13,164 nt of DNA. Origin: CAINVV01 sp964506325. Lineage in GTDB: Bacteria; Bacteroidota; Bacteroidia; Bacteroidales; Prolixibacteraceae. Location of the stretch: NCBI GenBank assembly GCA_964506325.1, contig CAZDLO010000102.1:1-13164 (forward strand), in the 5' to 3' direction. Numbering within the stretch: the stretch's first letter is position 1; every line of letters starts with the position of its first letter. Both the position numbers and the translations under genes were made by a program. The notes under the pieces are model-generated. The model ran no database searches, was not told where the DNA came from, and saw only the letters and a program-made list of their open reading frames with translations. This document shows, piece after piece, positions 1 through 8,196 of this stretch.

Positions 1-36
1 ATTAAAAAAACAATTATTAATCAAAAACTGTAAACT

Positions 37-50
37 AAAATCAGGACGAG
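37..50. repeat. 14 bp direct repeat, copy 1
   Basis: The sequence AAAATCAGGACGAG occurs here, upstream of the first gene, and again at 13049-13062, downstream of the last gene. Both copies are intergenic. By a rough count about 0.3 same-strand 14-mer matches are expected by chance in a 13 kb window, so this may be coincidence. The surrounding stretch 1-178 is A+T-rich, with a T-run at 58-64 that could be the tail of a terminator for a gene to the left, although I found no matching stem. A near-consensus -7 box, TAATTTTA, lies at 130-137. Confidence 0.3.
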
Positions 51-178
51 TCAGACGTTTTTTTATTTAAGTAGGGTGGCAATGTGTGTTTTTTGCAATT
101 TGGAAGAGGATGGTATGATTTATTTCTTGTAATTTTATTCATCTCACCAACAGACCGCTAACAAACATATTTTTTGCC

Positions 179-1168
179 ATGAAAAAATTCTGTTTGCTAA
201 GTATCGTAATTCTGCTTCACACTGTATCATTGTCAATAGCGCAGGATTCCGGGTCGAACGGCAAGGCCTTGAATATACCTTTTCGGAAGGCCGGGATCAG
301 TTTTGGAAATTCCAGGGAGTTTTCAGGAATCAGGTTAAACGTATCTGACAGTAATGTTGAAAGGATCAACGGACTGAATTTAACCTTATGGTACAGGCAA
401 TTACCAAAAATGGAGCGCAAGGCGAAAAAAAATCAGATTAAAATGATTGTTGGAATGGCTGAAGCTCCAAATAAAAGTGCGGTTGTTAACGGGATAAGCG
501 CCGGTCTTGTCCCCGTTGCAGGAACTATGCAGCCGCTAAATTTGGGTGTTTTGGGGTTGTTTTGTGATAAGAACCTGAATGGGTTAACTGCCGGAGGATT
601 GTTTGCCATTGGTCACCACCTGAATGGATTAAGCCTCGGAGGATTGATCCTGGTTGCTCCCCTGGGAGCAATCAATGGTTTCTCTGCTGCCGGCCTTACC
701 GTGTACGCAAAGAACCTGAACGGAATTCATGTCAGTCCGGCGGTTGTAATAGCCGACCATAAAATCAGGGGTGTGACAATTGCAGGCATCTGGGCAGGCA
801 ATGGAGACAAGTTGCCCGACGCCGGGATAGAAGGGCTGACAACGGCCGGAATTATGATCGGAGGAAACAGAATCAAAGGGGTAGCGATATGTCCGGGTAT
901 TGTCAAAAGCAAAAGCGATCTCACAGGGTTTGCCTTATCAGGTATTTCAGTGAATACCGGTCAACTGACAGGGGTCGCAATTGCTGGCATTACCAGCATC
1001 AATAAGAAACAGCGGGGGTTATCCGTTGCATTGGTTAACAGGACCAAGGAACTACATGGGCTGCAAATAGGGTTAATTAACATAGCCGGGAATAACAGGA
1101 AAGGGCTTAGGTTTTTACCGGTATTTAATATGCATCTAGGGAAAACAAATATTCAGGACCATGACTGA
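179..1168 (+). CDS. Exported repeat protein, LA_2272-family surface repeat type
   Basis: This 329-residue protein starts with a clear signal peptide: MKK, a hydrophobic core, and a likely cut after SIA at about residue 21. From about residue 133 to 320 it consists of roughly 12 degenerate repeats of 14-16 residues (one of 21). Each begins with a hydrophobic residue, then N/x, G and L/V/F/I, followed by a small-residue GG or AG turn (for example LNGLTAGGL at 133, LNGLSLGGL at 148, LTGVAIAGI at 263). This pattern matches what I recall of the LA_2272/LA_2273 surface repeat proteins, which are common in Bacteroidota and Leptospira and have no established function. The regular spacing suggests a solenoid or stacked-strand fold, which is inference. 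No catalytic motif or membrane anchor is visible. The first two well-preserved repeats are also similar in DNA (573-601 versus 618-646, about 24 of 29 bases), pointing to repeat duplication. The gene seems to be transcribed alone, with 167 bp to the next gene. Confidence 0.8.
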   Translation: MKKFCLLSIVILLHTVSLSIAQDSGSNGKALNIPFRKAGISFGNSREFSGIRLNVSDSNVERINGLNLTLWYRQLPKMERKAKKNQIKMIVGMAEAPNKSAVVNGISAGLVPVAGTMQPLNLGVLGLFCDKNLNGLTAGGLFAIGHHLNGLSLGGLILVAPLGAINGFSAAGLTVYAKNLNGIHVSPAVVIADHKIRGVTIAGIWAGNGDKLPDAGIEGLTTAGIMIGGNRIKGVAICPGIVKSKSDLTGFALSGISVNTGQLTGVAIAGITSINKKQRGLSVALVNRTKELHGLQIGLINIAGNNRKGLRFLPVFNMHLGKTNIQDHD

Positions 1169-1335
1169 TCAGACAGCGCCTTATTTTACCTTTACAACCT
1201 TGCGATGAACAGTTCACTTTGGCAATTTTTGAAGGTGATGTTTCAAAGGTCCCTGTAAAATGAGGTATTACTTTTCCTGCACCGGATTTCATGCGTGCCT
1301 TACGATATTCAACAATTTAACGATACGATCTGTCT

Positions 1336-2385
1336 ATGAAAGACTTTACACGCCGTCATTTTCTCCGCAATTCTGCTATTACTGCCGGTGCTGCGGCTAT
1401 TTCCCCCGGGATTATTGCTGCAGAACCTGCTTCAGGGACTGCCGTTACTGAAATGATCTGGGGAAACCTGCTTCACCTCTCCTACAACATGTGGTGCGAC
1501 AGGCGACCTGAGAAATGGGGGAATTACAGCCAGGATCAGCTCCATTATGTCCAGGTGTCTGACACACTCAGGTTTGACGACAAACTCTGGTATGATATTA
1601 CTGAGAAAATGGCCAAAGCAGGTATGAACATGGTCGTGATCGATGTTGGCGATGGCATTCAATTTGAATCACATCCTGAAATTTCAGTCAGGAATGCCTG
1701 GTCGCATGCCAGGCTGGGAGAAGAACTGGCCCGCCTCCGCAGCCTGGGACTCGAACCGGTTCCAAAGCTCAATTTCTCCACCGGTCACGACCAGTGGCTT
1801 CATGACTATTCCCGAATGGTTTCAACGCCCGTTTATTACAGGGTTTGTGCCGGGCTGATTGCAGAAGTTGCCTCTCTTTTTGGAAAACCACGGTTCTTTC
1901 ACCTGGGTTACGATGAAGAAAACTTCGGGAATCAGAAATCCTATTCCATCGCCATTGTCCGTCAACATGAGTTGTGGTGGCATGACTTCGGCTTCTTCAA
2001 TAAAACTGTTGAGGACCAGGGTTGCCGCCCATGGATATGGTCTGACTTTGCCTGGGATCACCCGGCAGATTTTTATGAAAAGATGCCAAAAAATGTACTG
2101 CAGAGCAACTGGTACTATCATCCTGACTTCAACAGGACGGAGGAAAGGGCACTCCGGACTTTCCATGAGCTGGAGAGCCATGGCTATGACCAGGTCCCGG
2201 CGGGCTCGAACTGGGACTCCCCAGAGAACTTTGGCAACCTGGTAAAATGGTGCCTGAAAGAAATCCCCCGCACCCGGTTAAAAGGATTCCTGCAAACGCC
2301 CTGGTTTCCAACACTCGAGCCTTTCCGCGACAGGCATCTGCAGGCAGTAGAGATTGCCGGAGAGGCAATAAGGTTATGTAAGTAG
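1336..2385 (+). CDS. Tat-exported GH20-like TIM-barrel hydrolase
   Basis: The 349-residue protein opens with a twin-arginine signal: TRRHFLR at residues 5-11, then a short Ala-rich hydrophobic stretch to about residue 29, so it is probably folded in the cytoplasm before export. The rest looks like one compact (beta/alpha)8 barrel. At 188-195 it has FHLGYDEE, which fits the H-x-G-x-D-E signature of GH20 beta-N-acetylhexosaminidases, where the Asp-Glu pair (here D193 and E194) does substrate-assisted catalysis. Trp-rich segments at 233-240, 259-261 and 323 could line a sugar site. It lacks the N-terminal GH20b-type domain and is short for a classical hexosaminidase, so it may be a distant relative with another substrate. 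The start was chosen because it sits directly before the Tat motif. No good ribosome binding site is seen, which is normal for Bacteroidota. Substrate unknown; the fold and export route are better supported than the activity. Confidence 0.75.
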   Translation: MKDFTRRHFLRNSAITAGAAAISPGIIAAEPASGTAVTEMIWGNLLHLSYNMWCDRRPEKWGNYSQDQLHYVQVSDTLRFDDKLWYDITEKMAKAGMNMVVIDVGDGIQFESHPEISVRNAWSHARLGEELARLRSLGLEPVPKLNFSTGHDQWLHDYSRMVSTPVYYRVCAGLIAEVASLFGKPRFFHLGYDEENFGNQKSYSIAIVRQHELWWHDFGFFNKTVEDQGCRPWIWSDFAWDHPADFYEKMPKNVLQSNWYYHPDFNRTEERALRTFHELESHGYDQVPAGSNWDSPENFGNLVKWCLKEIPRTRLKGFLQTPWFPTLEPFRDRHLQAVEIAGEAIRLCK

Positions 2386-2427
2386 CTGTTTGTTTGTATT
2401 TTAGAGGCATCCGGTTCTTTCGGATTG

Positions 2428-2449
2428 AATATGGCAACCTTGCCATATT
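2428..2449. other. Perfect inverted repeat between two genes
   Basis: The arms AATATGGCAA (2428-2437) and TTGCCATATT (2440-2449) are perfectly complementary with only CC between them. The spacing is too tight for a full RNA hairpin, which would need to open about two base pairs, so a DNA palindrome bound by a dimeric protein is equally possible. It lies 43 bp after the stop of the Tat hydrolase and 26 bp before the -7 box of the peptidase gene. It shares bases 2446-2449 with the next hairpin, so the two cannot form fully at once. Confidence 0.55.
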
Positions 2450-2476
2450 GGCTGGATATTGCCAATAAATTTTTTT
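2446..2476 (+). terminator. Putative intrinsic terminator after the Tat hydrolase gene
   Basis: Stem arms TATTGGC (2446-2452) and GCCAATA (2461-2467) enclose an 8-base loop. They are followed by AA and seven to eight consecutive Ts up to 2476. The stem has only three G-C pairs, so it is weaker than the terminator at 4115. Its position, 60 bp past the stop of the upstream gene and just before the promoter of the next, suits a terminator. Confidence 0.5.
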
Positions 2477-2483
2477 ACATTTG
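2476..2483 (+). promoter_or_regulatory. Bacteroidota-type -7 box for the M28 peptidase gene
   Basis: TACATTTG matches the TAnnTTTG consensus exactly and lies 28 bp before the start codon, giving a short predicted leader of about 20 bases. A matching TTTG at -33 is not clear: TTGG occurs at 2448-2451, a few bases from the ideal spacing and inside the inverted repeat just upstream. Confidence 0.45.
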
Positions 2484-2511
2484 AAAATCTTATCACCATA
2501 AAAATCAAATA

Positions 2512-4077
2512 ATGAACATTAAAAGAACTTTTGCCATTTTTATGTTTATGGCCTCTGCCCCTTTGGTGCTGTTGTCGCAGACTGAAAATGTTGACCTTGG
2601 CATGATTTACAAAATCAAACAGGAGGGATTGAGAAATTCGGGTATTGAGGAGATGGCTTTCTGGCTCACAGATTATGTCGGCCCCAGACTGACAGGTTCG
2701 ACGGGAAACAATCGCGGGAACGAATGGGCGAAGAAAAAAATGGAAGAACTGGGCTTGCAAAATGTAAGAATTGAGCCGGTAAGGGATTTCACCCGCGGCG
2801 GCTGGGACAACCTGAAGGCTTATGCGGCCATGACGGCACCCTATTATTCCGGCTTCGCCTGTAATCCGGTTGCCTGGACCGGCAGCACAAACGGACTCGT
2901 AAAGGGTGAAGTTGTTTTGATGGATGCCAAAACCGAGGCAGACCTGGAGAAATTCAAGGGAAAACTTTCAGGAAAGATTGTGATGATGCCTTCTTCCTCA
3001 ACCTATGAGATAAATTTTTCACCACTGGCCAACCGGTATACCGACGAACAACTGAAGGATCTTTCCAAGGCATCCTCCCAGGGACAGCAAGGCAGGAGGT
3101 CAAATTTTGACTTTGCAACCTTCCAGGCACAAAGGGCTTTGCGCACCAAAATAACTGAACTGTTAACCTCAGAAGGAGCTGCTGTGATTCTGAACAATTC
3201 AGGCACCTACAATATTCCAAGATCCAATGGGGCCAACTACACCGCCGGAGAAAAGCAGCCAATTGCAGAAATGAACCTTCCTAATGAGGATTTTGGCAGG
3301 ATGGAGAGGTTGGTTCGTCACAAAATCCCGGTTGAGATGGAAATAGAGATACAGAATAACTTTTTTGCCAGCCCTTCTGTCTATGATGTGATCGGCGAGA
3401 TCCCGGGTACGGATAAAAATCTTAAGACGGAAGTTGTCATGCTGGGTGCTCACATCGATTCGTGGCATGGCGGTACCGGTGCTGCCGATAATGCATCCGG
3501 TTGTATTGTGATGCTTGAGGCACTCCGCATCCTGAAGAGCCTGGAGGCAGCGCCGCGGAGAACCATCCGCATCGCACTCTGGGGTGGGGAGGAGCAGGGA
3601 CTGCACGGTTCCAGGGGTTATGTGGAGAAGTACCTGGTTGATCCCAAGACCAAAGAGCACAAACCCGATTATGACAAGTTTGCAGGTTATTTCAACATGG
3701 ACAACGGATCCGGCAAGTACCGCGGAATCTACCTGCAGGAGAACGAACTGGCAAGGCCTGTTTTTGAAGAGTGGTTCAAGCCTTTTGCCGATATGGGAGC
3801 TTCCACCATCACCATCAGAAATACATCGGGTACCGACCATCTTGCCTTTGAGGCAGTAGGCCTTCCCGGATTTCAGTTTATCCAGGATGAAATTGAATAT
3901 GGCAGGGGGTACCATACCACCATGGACACCTATGAAAGGCTGATAATGGCGGATCTCAGGCAAAATGCAGTCATCACTGCTTCGTTCGTCTACAATGCGG
4001 CGATGCGCCAGGTGAAATTGCCGTCCAAGCCTTACATGAAGCCCAGGCCTGAAAGCGAAAGGAGAATGCCTTTCTAG
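2512..4077 (+). CDS. Secreted M28-family zinc metallopeptidase
   Basis: This 521-residue protein is a co-catalytic two-zinc exopeptidase of the M28 type, which releases N-terminal amino acids or trims peptides outside the cytoplasm. A signal peptide covers about residues 1-23 (MNIKRT, then a hydrophobic core ending LLSQ). A protease-associated (PA)-like region lies at about 110-280. The catalytic domain follows from about 290. All expected zinc ligands are present: H314 (GAHID), D326 (ADNASG), E361 (GGEEQG), D397 (NMDNG) and H468 (GYHTT), with E360 as the general base. The enzyme should therefore be active. The tail from about 500 is basic and proline-rich. It has its own -7 box at 2476 and a strong terminator at 4115, so it appears monocistronic. 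Exact peptide specificity cannot be read from the sequence; aminopeptidase or glutamate carboxypeptidase-like activity are both possible. Confidence 0.93.
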   Translation: MNIKRTFAIFMFMASAPLVLLSQTENVDLGMIYKIKQEGLRNSGIEEMAFWLTDYVGPRLTGSTGNNRGNEWAKKKMEELGLQNVRIEPVRDFTRGGWDNLKAYAAMTAPYYSGFACNPVAWTGSTNGLVKGEVVLMDAKTEADLEKFKGKLSGKIVMMPSSSTYEINFSPLANRYTDEQLKDLSKASSQGQQGRRSNFDFATFQAQRALRTKITELLTSEGAAVILNNSGTYNIPRSNGANYTAGEKQPIAEMNLPNEDFGRMERLVRHKIPVEMEIEIQNNFFASPSVYDVIGEIPGTDKNLKTEVVMLGAHIDSWHGGTGAADNASGCIVMLEALRILKSLEAAPRRTIRIALWGGEEQGLHGSRGYVEKYLVDPKTKEHKPDYDKFAGYFNMDNGSGKYRGIYLQENELARPVFEEWFKPFADMGASTITIRNTSGTDHLAFEAVGLPGFQFIQDEIEYGRGYHTTMDTYERLIMADLRQNAVITASFVYNAAMRQVKLPSKPYMKPRPESERRMPF

Positions 4078-4114
4078 CGTTTTTCAGGGTTTATCCGATT
4101 GCGCATATTTCCTG

Positions 4115-4161
4115 TATAAGGCACCTGTCTTGATGAAAAGGCAGGTGCCTTATATTTTTTT
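4115..4161 (+). terminator. Strong intrinsic terminator after the M28 peptidase gene
   Basis: Perfect 13 bp arms TATAAGGCACCTG (4115-4127) and CAGGTGCCTTATA (4142-4154) can be extended inward by a T-G pair and three more pairs. The last arm is followed by seven Ts (4155-4161). On the minus strand the same stem is not followed by a T-run, so it is oriented for the plus-strand gene, though the long stem could also hinder the convergent transcript that ends at 4213. Confidence 0.9.
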
Positions 4162-4212
4162 CCGGCGAATGAAATACCTGTGATTCTGCCGGTTATAGAA
4201 TACTACCCCGGG

Positions 4213-5736
4213 TCAGTCATTGACAGAGAAGATCACAGGGGCAGAGGTGGTATGACCTTCCGCCCAGCCATCGAAGACCCTTGCAAATAAAGTATAAGTT
4301 CCTTTTTTCAATCCGGTAACCCTGAGCGTAAAGGGGGGCTTGTCGATCACTCCTACACGAAGGGAATTGATATAGAATTCGACTTTGCTGATATTGGTTG
4401 AAACTTCCGTATGGATGGTAAAATCACCTGAGGTCACTGACTTGTTGGCCGGTCCGGTAATCCGAACCGTTGGTGTGACGGAGAAGTGCCATCTTTCATT
4501 GGAAGGGGTGAGGCTGGCCCAGTTCGGACCGAATTTTGTCATTTCATAGTCCAGTCCCTGCTGGCTATTGATTCTGGCTTTGACATCCGTCAGGATACTT
4601 GCCATATCAGAAGGCAGTGGTTCGGTCTCATCTCCCCACCAGTTCCATTTTTCAGACCAGAGCCAGACATATTTGTCGGTGGTCAGCAGGGAATGGTACA
4701 ACTGGTGCTTCCACCAGGCACTGTTCTCCTCATCCGTGTAGGTTGGATATTTCGCCCTGTCGGGGAAACTGGCATGATTTTTTATGTTGCACCAGCCATA
4801 CATCAGGGTCGGGTAGATACCATGGCCGATCTGCACCTGCGTCCGGTATTTCTCCTGCAGTTCCGGGGCTCCATATTTGGGAAAGCAGTGCTGCCTGAAT
4901 TCATTGCAGATATCGGTAAACATCTGCGCTTCCTGGTAATAGTAGGCCACTTCATTCCCGTCTACCAAAACATCTTCCTTCCTGGCCGCATCCAGCATGC
5001 CATCTTTGAAAGCCATCCAGAGGATCTGTCTGCCGTCTTTGGTGTCATACCTGTTCCAGTGATCGCCGTACCAGATAAAATCCAGAACGACAAGCGGGTA
5101 GGCTACCTCAGACTGCAATGCCTTCATCACTTCACGGCCCCTTTCACGGCTTTTGGCATAGACCTGCTCAAAAGTGTGGCCCGGGTACCAGGCAGGGTCA
5201 AATTTCCATCCGTGGGAGCCTGCCGCATAATTCTCATCGTCGATGAAAACGCCTTTCAGGCTTCCTGCTTTCACCATTTTGGATACCAGCCTGGTATTGT
5301 GAATGATGGAAGACCATTTGGCCTCGTTAAAAAACTCAAAGTCCTGAGAGTCACTATACCCTACAATAACAAAATTCTCCGTGTATTTTCCCCATTTGAT
5401 CTGAGACATCGTTTTCAGTTCAACATCTTCTTCGGTCCAGGACTCGCCGCGCATCATCGGTTTCCTCACCCAGGTTGCGATACCGTCGAAATAGGGATGG
5501 GCTGCCTCCATCGATGCGATATGATCCCTGGCATATTCCCATTTCAGGCTCTGGCTGGTAAGGATCAGCTTCTTGTCGGTTGCATGGTGAAGTGCCGGGT
5601 TAATGGTGCTTGGTGCCACAATTCCTTTATCCATGAAGTACCTGGTGCGGTTAAGATACTGGGACTGGCCACTTAACCGGAGCGCTGATATAATGACCAT
5701 GCCGGCAAGGAATAGTGTCAGGAGTTTGTATTTCAT
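4213..5736 (-). CDS. Secreted TIM-barrel-like protein of unassigned family with C-terminal Ig domain
   Basis: I start this at the ATG at 5736 (507 residues), because it is followed at once by a good signal peptide (MKYKLLTLFL, cut near LSG-Q at about 23). An upstream in-frame ATG at 5928 would lie inside the GH2 gene. Residues 40-400 have the look of an exported glycoside hydrolase barrel: many Trp and Tyr residues and acidic strand ends, notably IDDEN at 165-169, DGNE at 259-262 and WLWSEKW at 358-364. I do not recognise a named GH family. Residues 423-506 resemble a Big_9-type bacterial Ig domain (VRITGPANKSV at the start, KVEFYINSLRVG in the middle), often an accessory or binding module. 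The gene lies 44 bp downstream of the GH2 gene on the same strand, so co-transcription and a shared substrate are likely. Activity is inferred only from fold and context. Confidence 0.75.
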   Translation of the reverse strand: MKYKLLTLFLAGMVIISALRLSGQSQYLNRTRYFMDKGIVAPSTINPALHHATDKKLILTSQSLKWEYARDHIASMEAAHPYFDGIATWVRKPMMRGESWTEEDVELKTMSQIKWGKYTENFVIVGYSDSQDFEFFNEAKWSSIIHNTRLVSKMVKAGSLKGVFIDDENYAAGSHGWKFDPAWYPGHTFEQVYAKSRERGREVMKALQSEVAYPLVVLDFIWYGDHWNRYDTKDGRQILWMAFKDGMLDAARKEDVLVDGNEVAYYYQEAQMFTDICNEFRQHCFPKYGAPELQEKYRTQVQIGHGIYPTLMYGWCNIKNHASFPDRAKYPTYTDEENSAWWKHQLYHSLLTTDKYVWLWSEKWNWWGDETEPLPSDMASILTDVKARINSQQGLDYEMTKFGPNWASLTPSNERWHFSVTPTVRITGPANKSVTSGDFTIHTEVSTNISKVEFYINSLRVGVIDKPPFTLRVTGLKKGTYTLFARVFDGWAEGHTTSAPVIFSVND

Positions 5737-5780
5737 GTTCTCACAGGATTGAAATATAATGTCCGTAGGCGGGATGGTTG

Positions 5781-8009
5781 TTATTTGATGATTGGATCCA
5801 GTTTGTGCCAGGAATAAGCGGCAGCCTCTCCGACCTTCAGGAATCTTCTGCTGAGCACCGGTGTTCCCTGCTCCGGCGTGAACTCCGCCACAACCAGGTA
5901 ACCTCCCGGCTGGGCTGGCAGGGTGCAATTTACAGGGATGTCTGTCCGCTGCCAGGAAGGCAGTTTTACGGGGAATACCTGCTCGCTGCTGCTTTTGCCT
6001 GAAGCATCGTATATCCGGATTTTCACTGTACCCGAAACCGGTTTGGGCAGGTTGTTGATGCCAGCCAGGTTGAACAAAAATACAGAACCCGGTTTGTGAG
6101 GTTTAGTATATTTGGTATAGCGTTCATCCGTCAGGTTGATATAGGTGGCCGCCGGGGCAAAGGCATGACGGAACCAGTTGAGTGTAGGAGATGGTTTCAG
6201 GTCCCTGATATTGCCAAGGAACCAGTCGCCGGTGTAACCATAGTTGTTGGCCAGGTAACAAAATGCGAGGACGCCAGCAATGGAGGGCTCACTTCTCAGC
6301 CACTCCGTTTCCAGCTCCATCCAGTATGCCTGGAGCTCGAAGTTCTGTTCGGGAGTCGAATTTTTCCCCAGGTAATATTCGAATACTTCAACAGTCAGTT
6401 TACTTGGCTTGCCGTTGCGCCAGAGCCATATCCAGCCATACTCATTCACCAGCTGCACCGTGCTTGCATCCTGGATCTCCTGCACCCTGGCAGGTTTGTA
6501 GTCGAGGTTGCCAAGCGGGTAGAAGTTGGCTTTTGATACAGGACCTTTTTCCCTGATTTTTCCCTGGTAGGGATGCGGTTCGTCCATTTCGTCAAGGGGC
6601 ATCTCTTCCGTCTTCATGTATCCGCTGTCCCATACCCTGGTCGGGTCGAGTTTCTTGAGCTCAGGAATGAGGACATTGCCGATGTAGTTGTCCCAGTTTT
6701 CGTTGATGGCATCCCATATCCCGATGCTTGGATGGCTTCCGTCAGTCCAAAGCCAGTCGGTGAATTCCTTCCGGATCTGGTCGTCCCATCCATGGTTCTG
6801 CCAGTAGAGCCATTCGTTCTGGAAAAGTAACCCGTGTTCATCGGCTATATCGTACCAGAAATCAGGCACTATGCCGACACAGATGCGCATGGCATTCCAG
6901 TTGAGCTGTTTCGGATACTCAACCAGCAGGCGTTTCACCCACTCCTTGTCCCAGACCAGGTTGCTGCAGTCGGGGTCTTCGAAGAAACGCTGCAGGGTTA
7001 CATTGGTACCGCGAAGGATGTACTTTTCACCGTTGAGGTAAAAGAACTTCCCTCTGCGCGTGAAATCCCGCATTCCGAAATGTTTTTCATACACGTCAGA
7101 CAAGCCGTTGTTATTTTGCAGGGTCGCCCTTGCCATGTAGAGGAATGGTTTTTCGGGTGTCCAGGCTGAAAAGTCTGAAAGCGGAATCTGTGTAACAACT
7201 TCTGTAAGATTGTCACGCTTGGTGGATACCCTGATACTTTTGCCTGCCACTATTTTACCCGAAAGTTTTTCAGATATGGAAATCTCCAGCGTAGCCGAAT
7301 CTTTCATGGCATCGCCGACGAAGATCTGCGCGGGAATAAGGTTTCGCAGCTGGGTCTTGACTGTGACATTATTGCCTGCCACGGAGGGCAGCACCAGTAA
7401 CCTGTTCACCCTTACTTTTCCGGTAAAGGAAAGCAATACATCATCCCAGATTCCCGGAAGATAATGCTCCTTCTCCTTGTCGGTGCCTCCGGCAGCTTCG
7501 GCAGGGAGCCAGACCCTGTCGCCTACCTTGATCAGGATTTCATTCTCGGCACCATATTTCAGGGCGTTGGTAACCGGGAATTCGATGGGGGTATAGCAGG
7601 CAATGGAGGTCCCCATGTCGGTACCATTGATATATACCTGGGTCACATACTGGCTTTTTTTGACGGTGATCATACCTTCCTTTCCCTCGAGTTCTTTCGG
7701 GATAAATACCATTTTCCGGTACCAGCTGTACCGCGGGGTATAATCAATGTTGTAAAGATTGTGCTGGTCTTTGATTTCTACCTTGTCGGGACGCCTGAAG
7801 AATTTATCATAATCTTCAATCTTTGGCTCTGCCAGGTGCACCAGTCCCGGGACAGGAATTGTCCGGGTAAATTTTGCCGGAGGAAAGGCTTTTACCGTTT
7901 GGTCAAATTGCCAGGTGCCGTTCAGGTTGATGGTAGTGCGGCCCTTCTCCTGTGCGGCGGAAACCAGGATTGGCAAAATGCAGAGGATTGTCAGCAGGAT
8001 GGTTTTCAT
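5781..8009 (-). CDS. Secreted GH2-family beta-glycosidase
   Basis: The 742-residue protein has a signal peptide (MKTILLTILC, cut after VSAA at about 19) and the usual GH2 order: a jelly-roll sugar-binding domain at about 25-200 (NLNGTWQF at 28, YSWYRK at 94), an Ig-like domain at 200-315, a catalytic TIM barrel from about 320 to 630, and a further Ig-like sandwich at 640-725. The acid/base is E437 in DAINEN (433-438) and the likely nucleophile is E523 in VNEYG. Their spacing of 86 residues is close to the 76 of LacZ (E461/E537). GH2 enzymes are retaining exo-beta-galactosidases, mannosidases or glucuronidases; which sugar is used here cannot be told. Export suggests periplasmic or surface action on oligosaccharides. 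It is the first gene of a unit that continues into the barrel protein ending at 4213, and is divergent from the GH-D gene. A weak -7-like TATCTTTA sits at 8053-8046 on the minus strand. Confidence 0.88.
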   Translation of the reverse strand: MKTILLTILCILPILVSAAQEKGRTTINLNGTWQFDQTVKAFPPAKFTRTIPVPGLVHLAEPKIEDYDKFFRRPDKVEIKDQHNLYNIDYTPRYSWYRKMVFIPKELEGKEGMITVKKSQYVTQVYINGTDMGTSIACYTPIEFPVTNALKYGAENEILIKVGDRVWLPAEAAGGTDKEKEHYLPGIWDDVLLSFTGKVRVNRLLVLPSVAGNNVTVKTQLRNLIPAQIFVGDAMKDSATLEISISEKLSGKIVAGKSIRVSTKRDNLTEVVTQIPLSDFSAWTPEKPFLYMARATLQNNNGLSDVYEKHFGMRDFTRRGKFFYLNGEKYILRGTNVTLQRFFEDPDCSNLVWDKEWVKRLLVEYPKQLNWNAMRICVGIVPDFWYDIADEHGLLFQNEWLYWQNHGWDDQIRKEFTDWLWTDGSHPSIGIWDAINENWDNYIGNVLIPELKKLDPTRVWDSGYMKTEEMPLDEMDEPHPYQGKIREKGPVSKANFYPLGNLDYKPARVQEIQDASTVQLVNEYGWIWLWRNGKPSKLTVEVFEYYLGKNSTPEQNFELQAYWMELETEWLRSEPSIAGVLAFCYLANNYGYTGDWFLGNIRDLKPSPTLNWFRHAFAPAATYINLTDERYTKYTKPHKPGSVFLFNLAGINNLPKPVSGTVKIRIYDASGKSSSEQVFPVKLPSWQRTDIPVNCTLPAQPGGYLVVAEFTPEQGTPVLSRRFLKVGEAAAYSWHKLDPIIK

Positions 8010-8196
8010 GTAGTGTAGTCTCAGGGTTAGTAGTTTTGCTCCTGATAAAGATAATAAAGTGTATTGAAAGATGAATCAGGAAGTTTACTGACTGCCATAG
8101 TTGATAATTCTAACCTGTTGCAGTACCTGTATTCAAACAATGGTTGCTAATGCGATGAAATTTAGCACATTAAAAAATGGGATACTGCGTCTCAAG

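Noticed and set aside
1217..1249. CTTTG/CAAAG and TTGAA/TTCAA nested repeats after the first gene
   Set aside because: Stem too A/T-rich and interrupted, with no following T-run; not convincing as a terminator.
1260..1451. 63-residue plus-strand open frame with many Cys and Tyr, overlapping the Tat hydrolase start
   Set aside because: Cys-rich appearance suggested a small peptide, but most of it is the second frame of the Tat signal region and no ribosome binding site or promoter supports it.
3199..3963. Minus-strand open frame of 254 residues inside the M28 gene
   Set aside because: It overlaps the zinc-ligand region of a well-conserved peptidase and shows no motif of its own.
4486..5676. 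Long plus-strand open frame (396 residues) opposite the barrel gene
   Set aside because: It is antisense to the better-supported secreted protein, has no signal peptide or recognisable motif, and its composition is that of a reverse-frame shadow.
5737..5928. N-terminal extension of the barrel gene to 5928
   Set aside because: It would overlap the end of the GH2 gene by about 150 bp and place 64 low-complexity residues before an obvious signal peptide.
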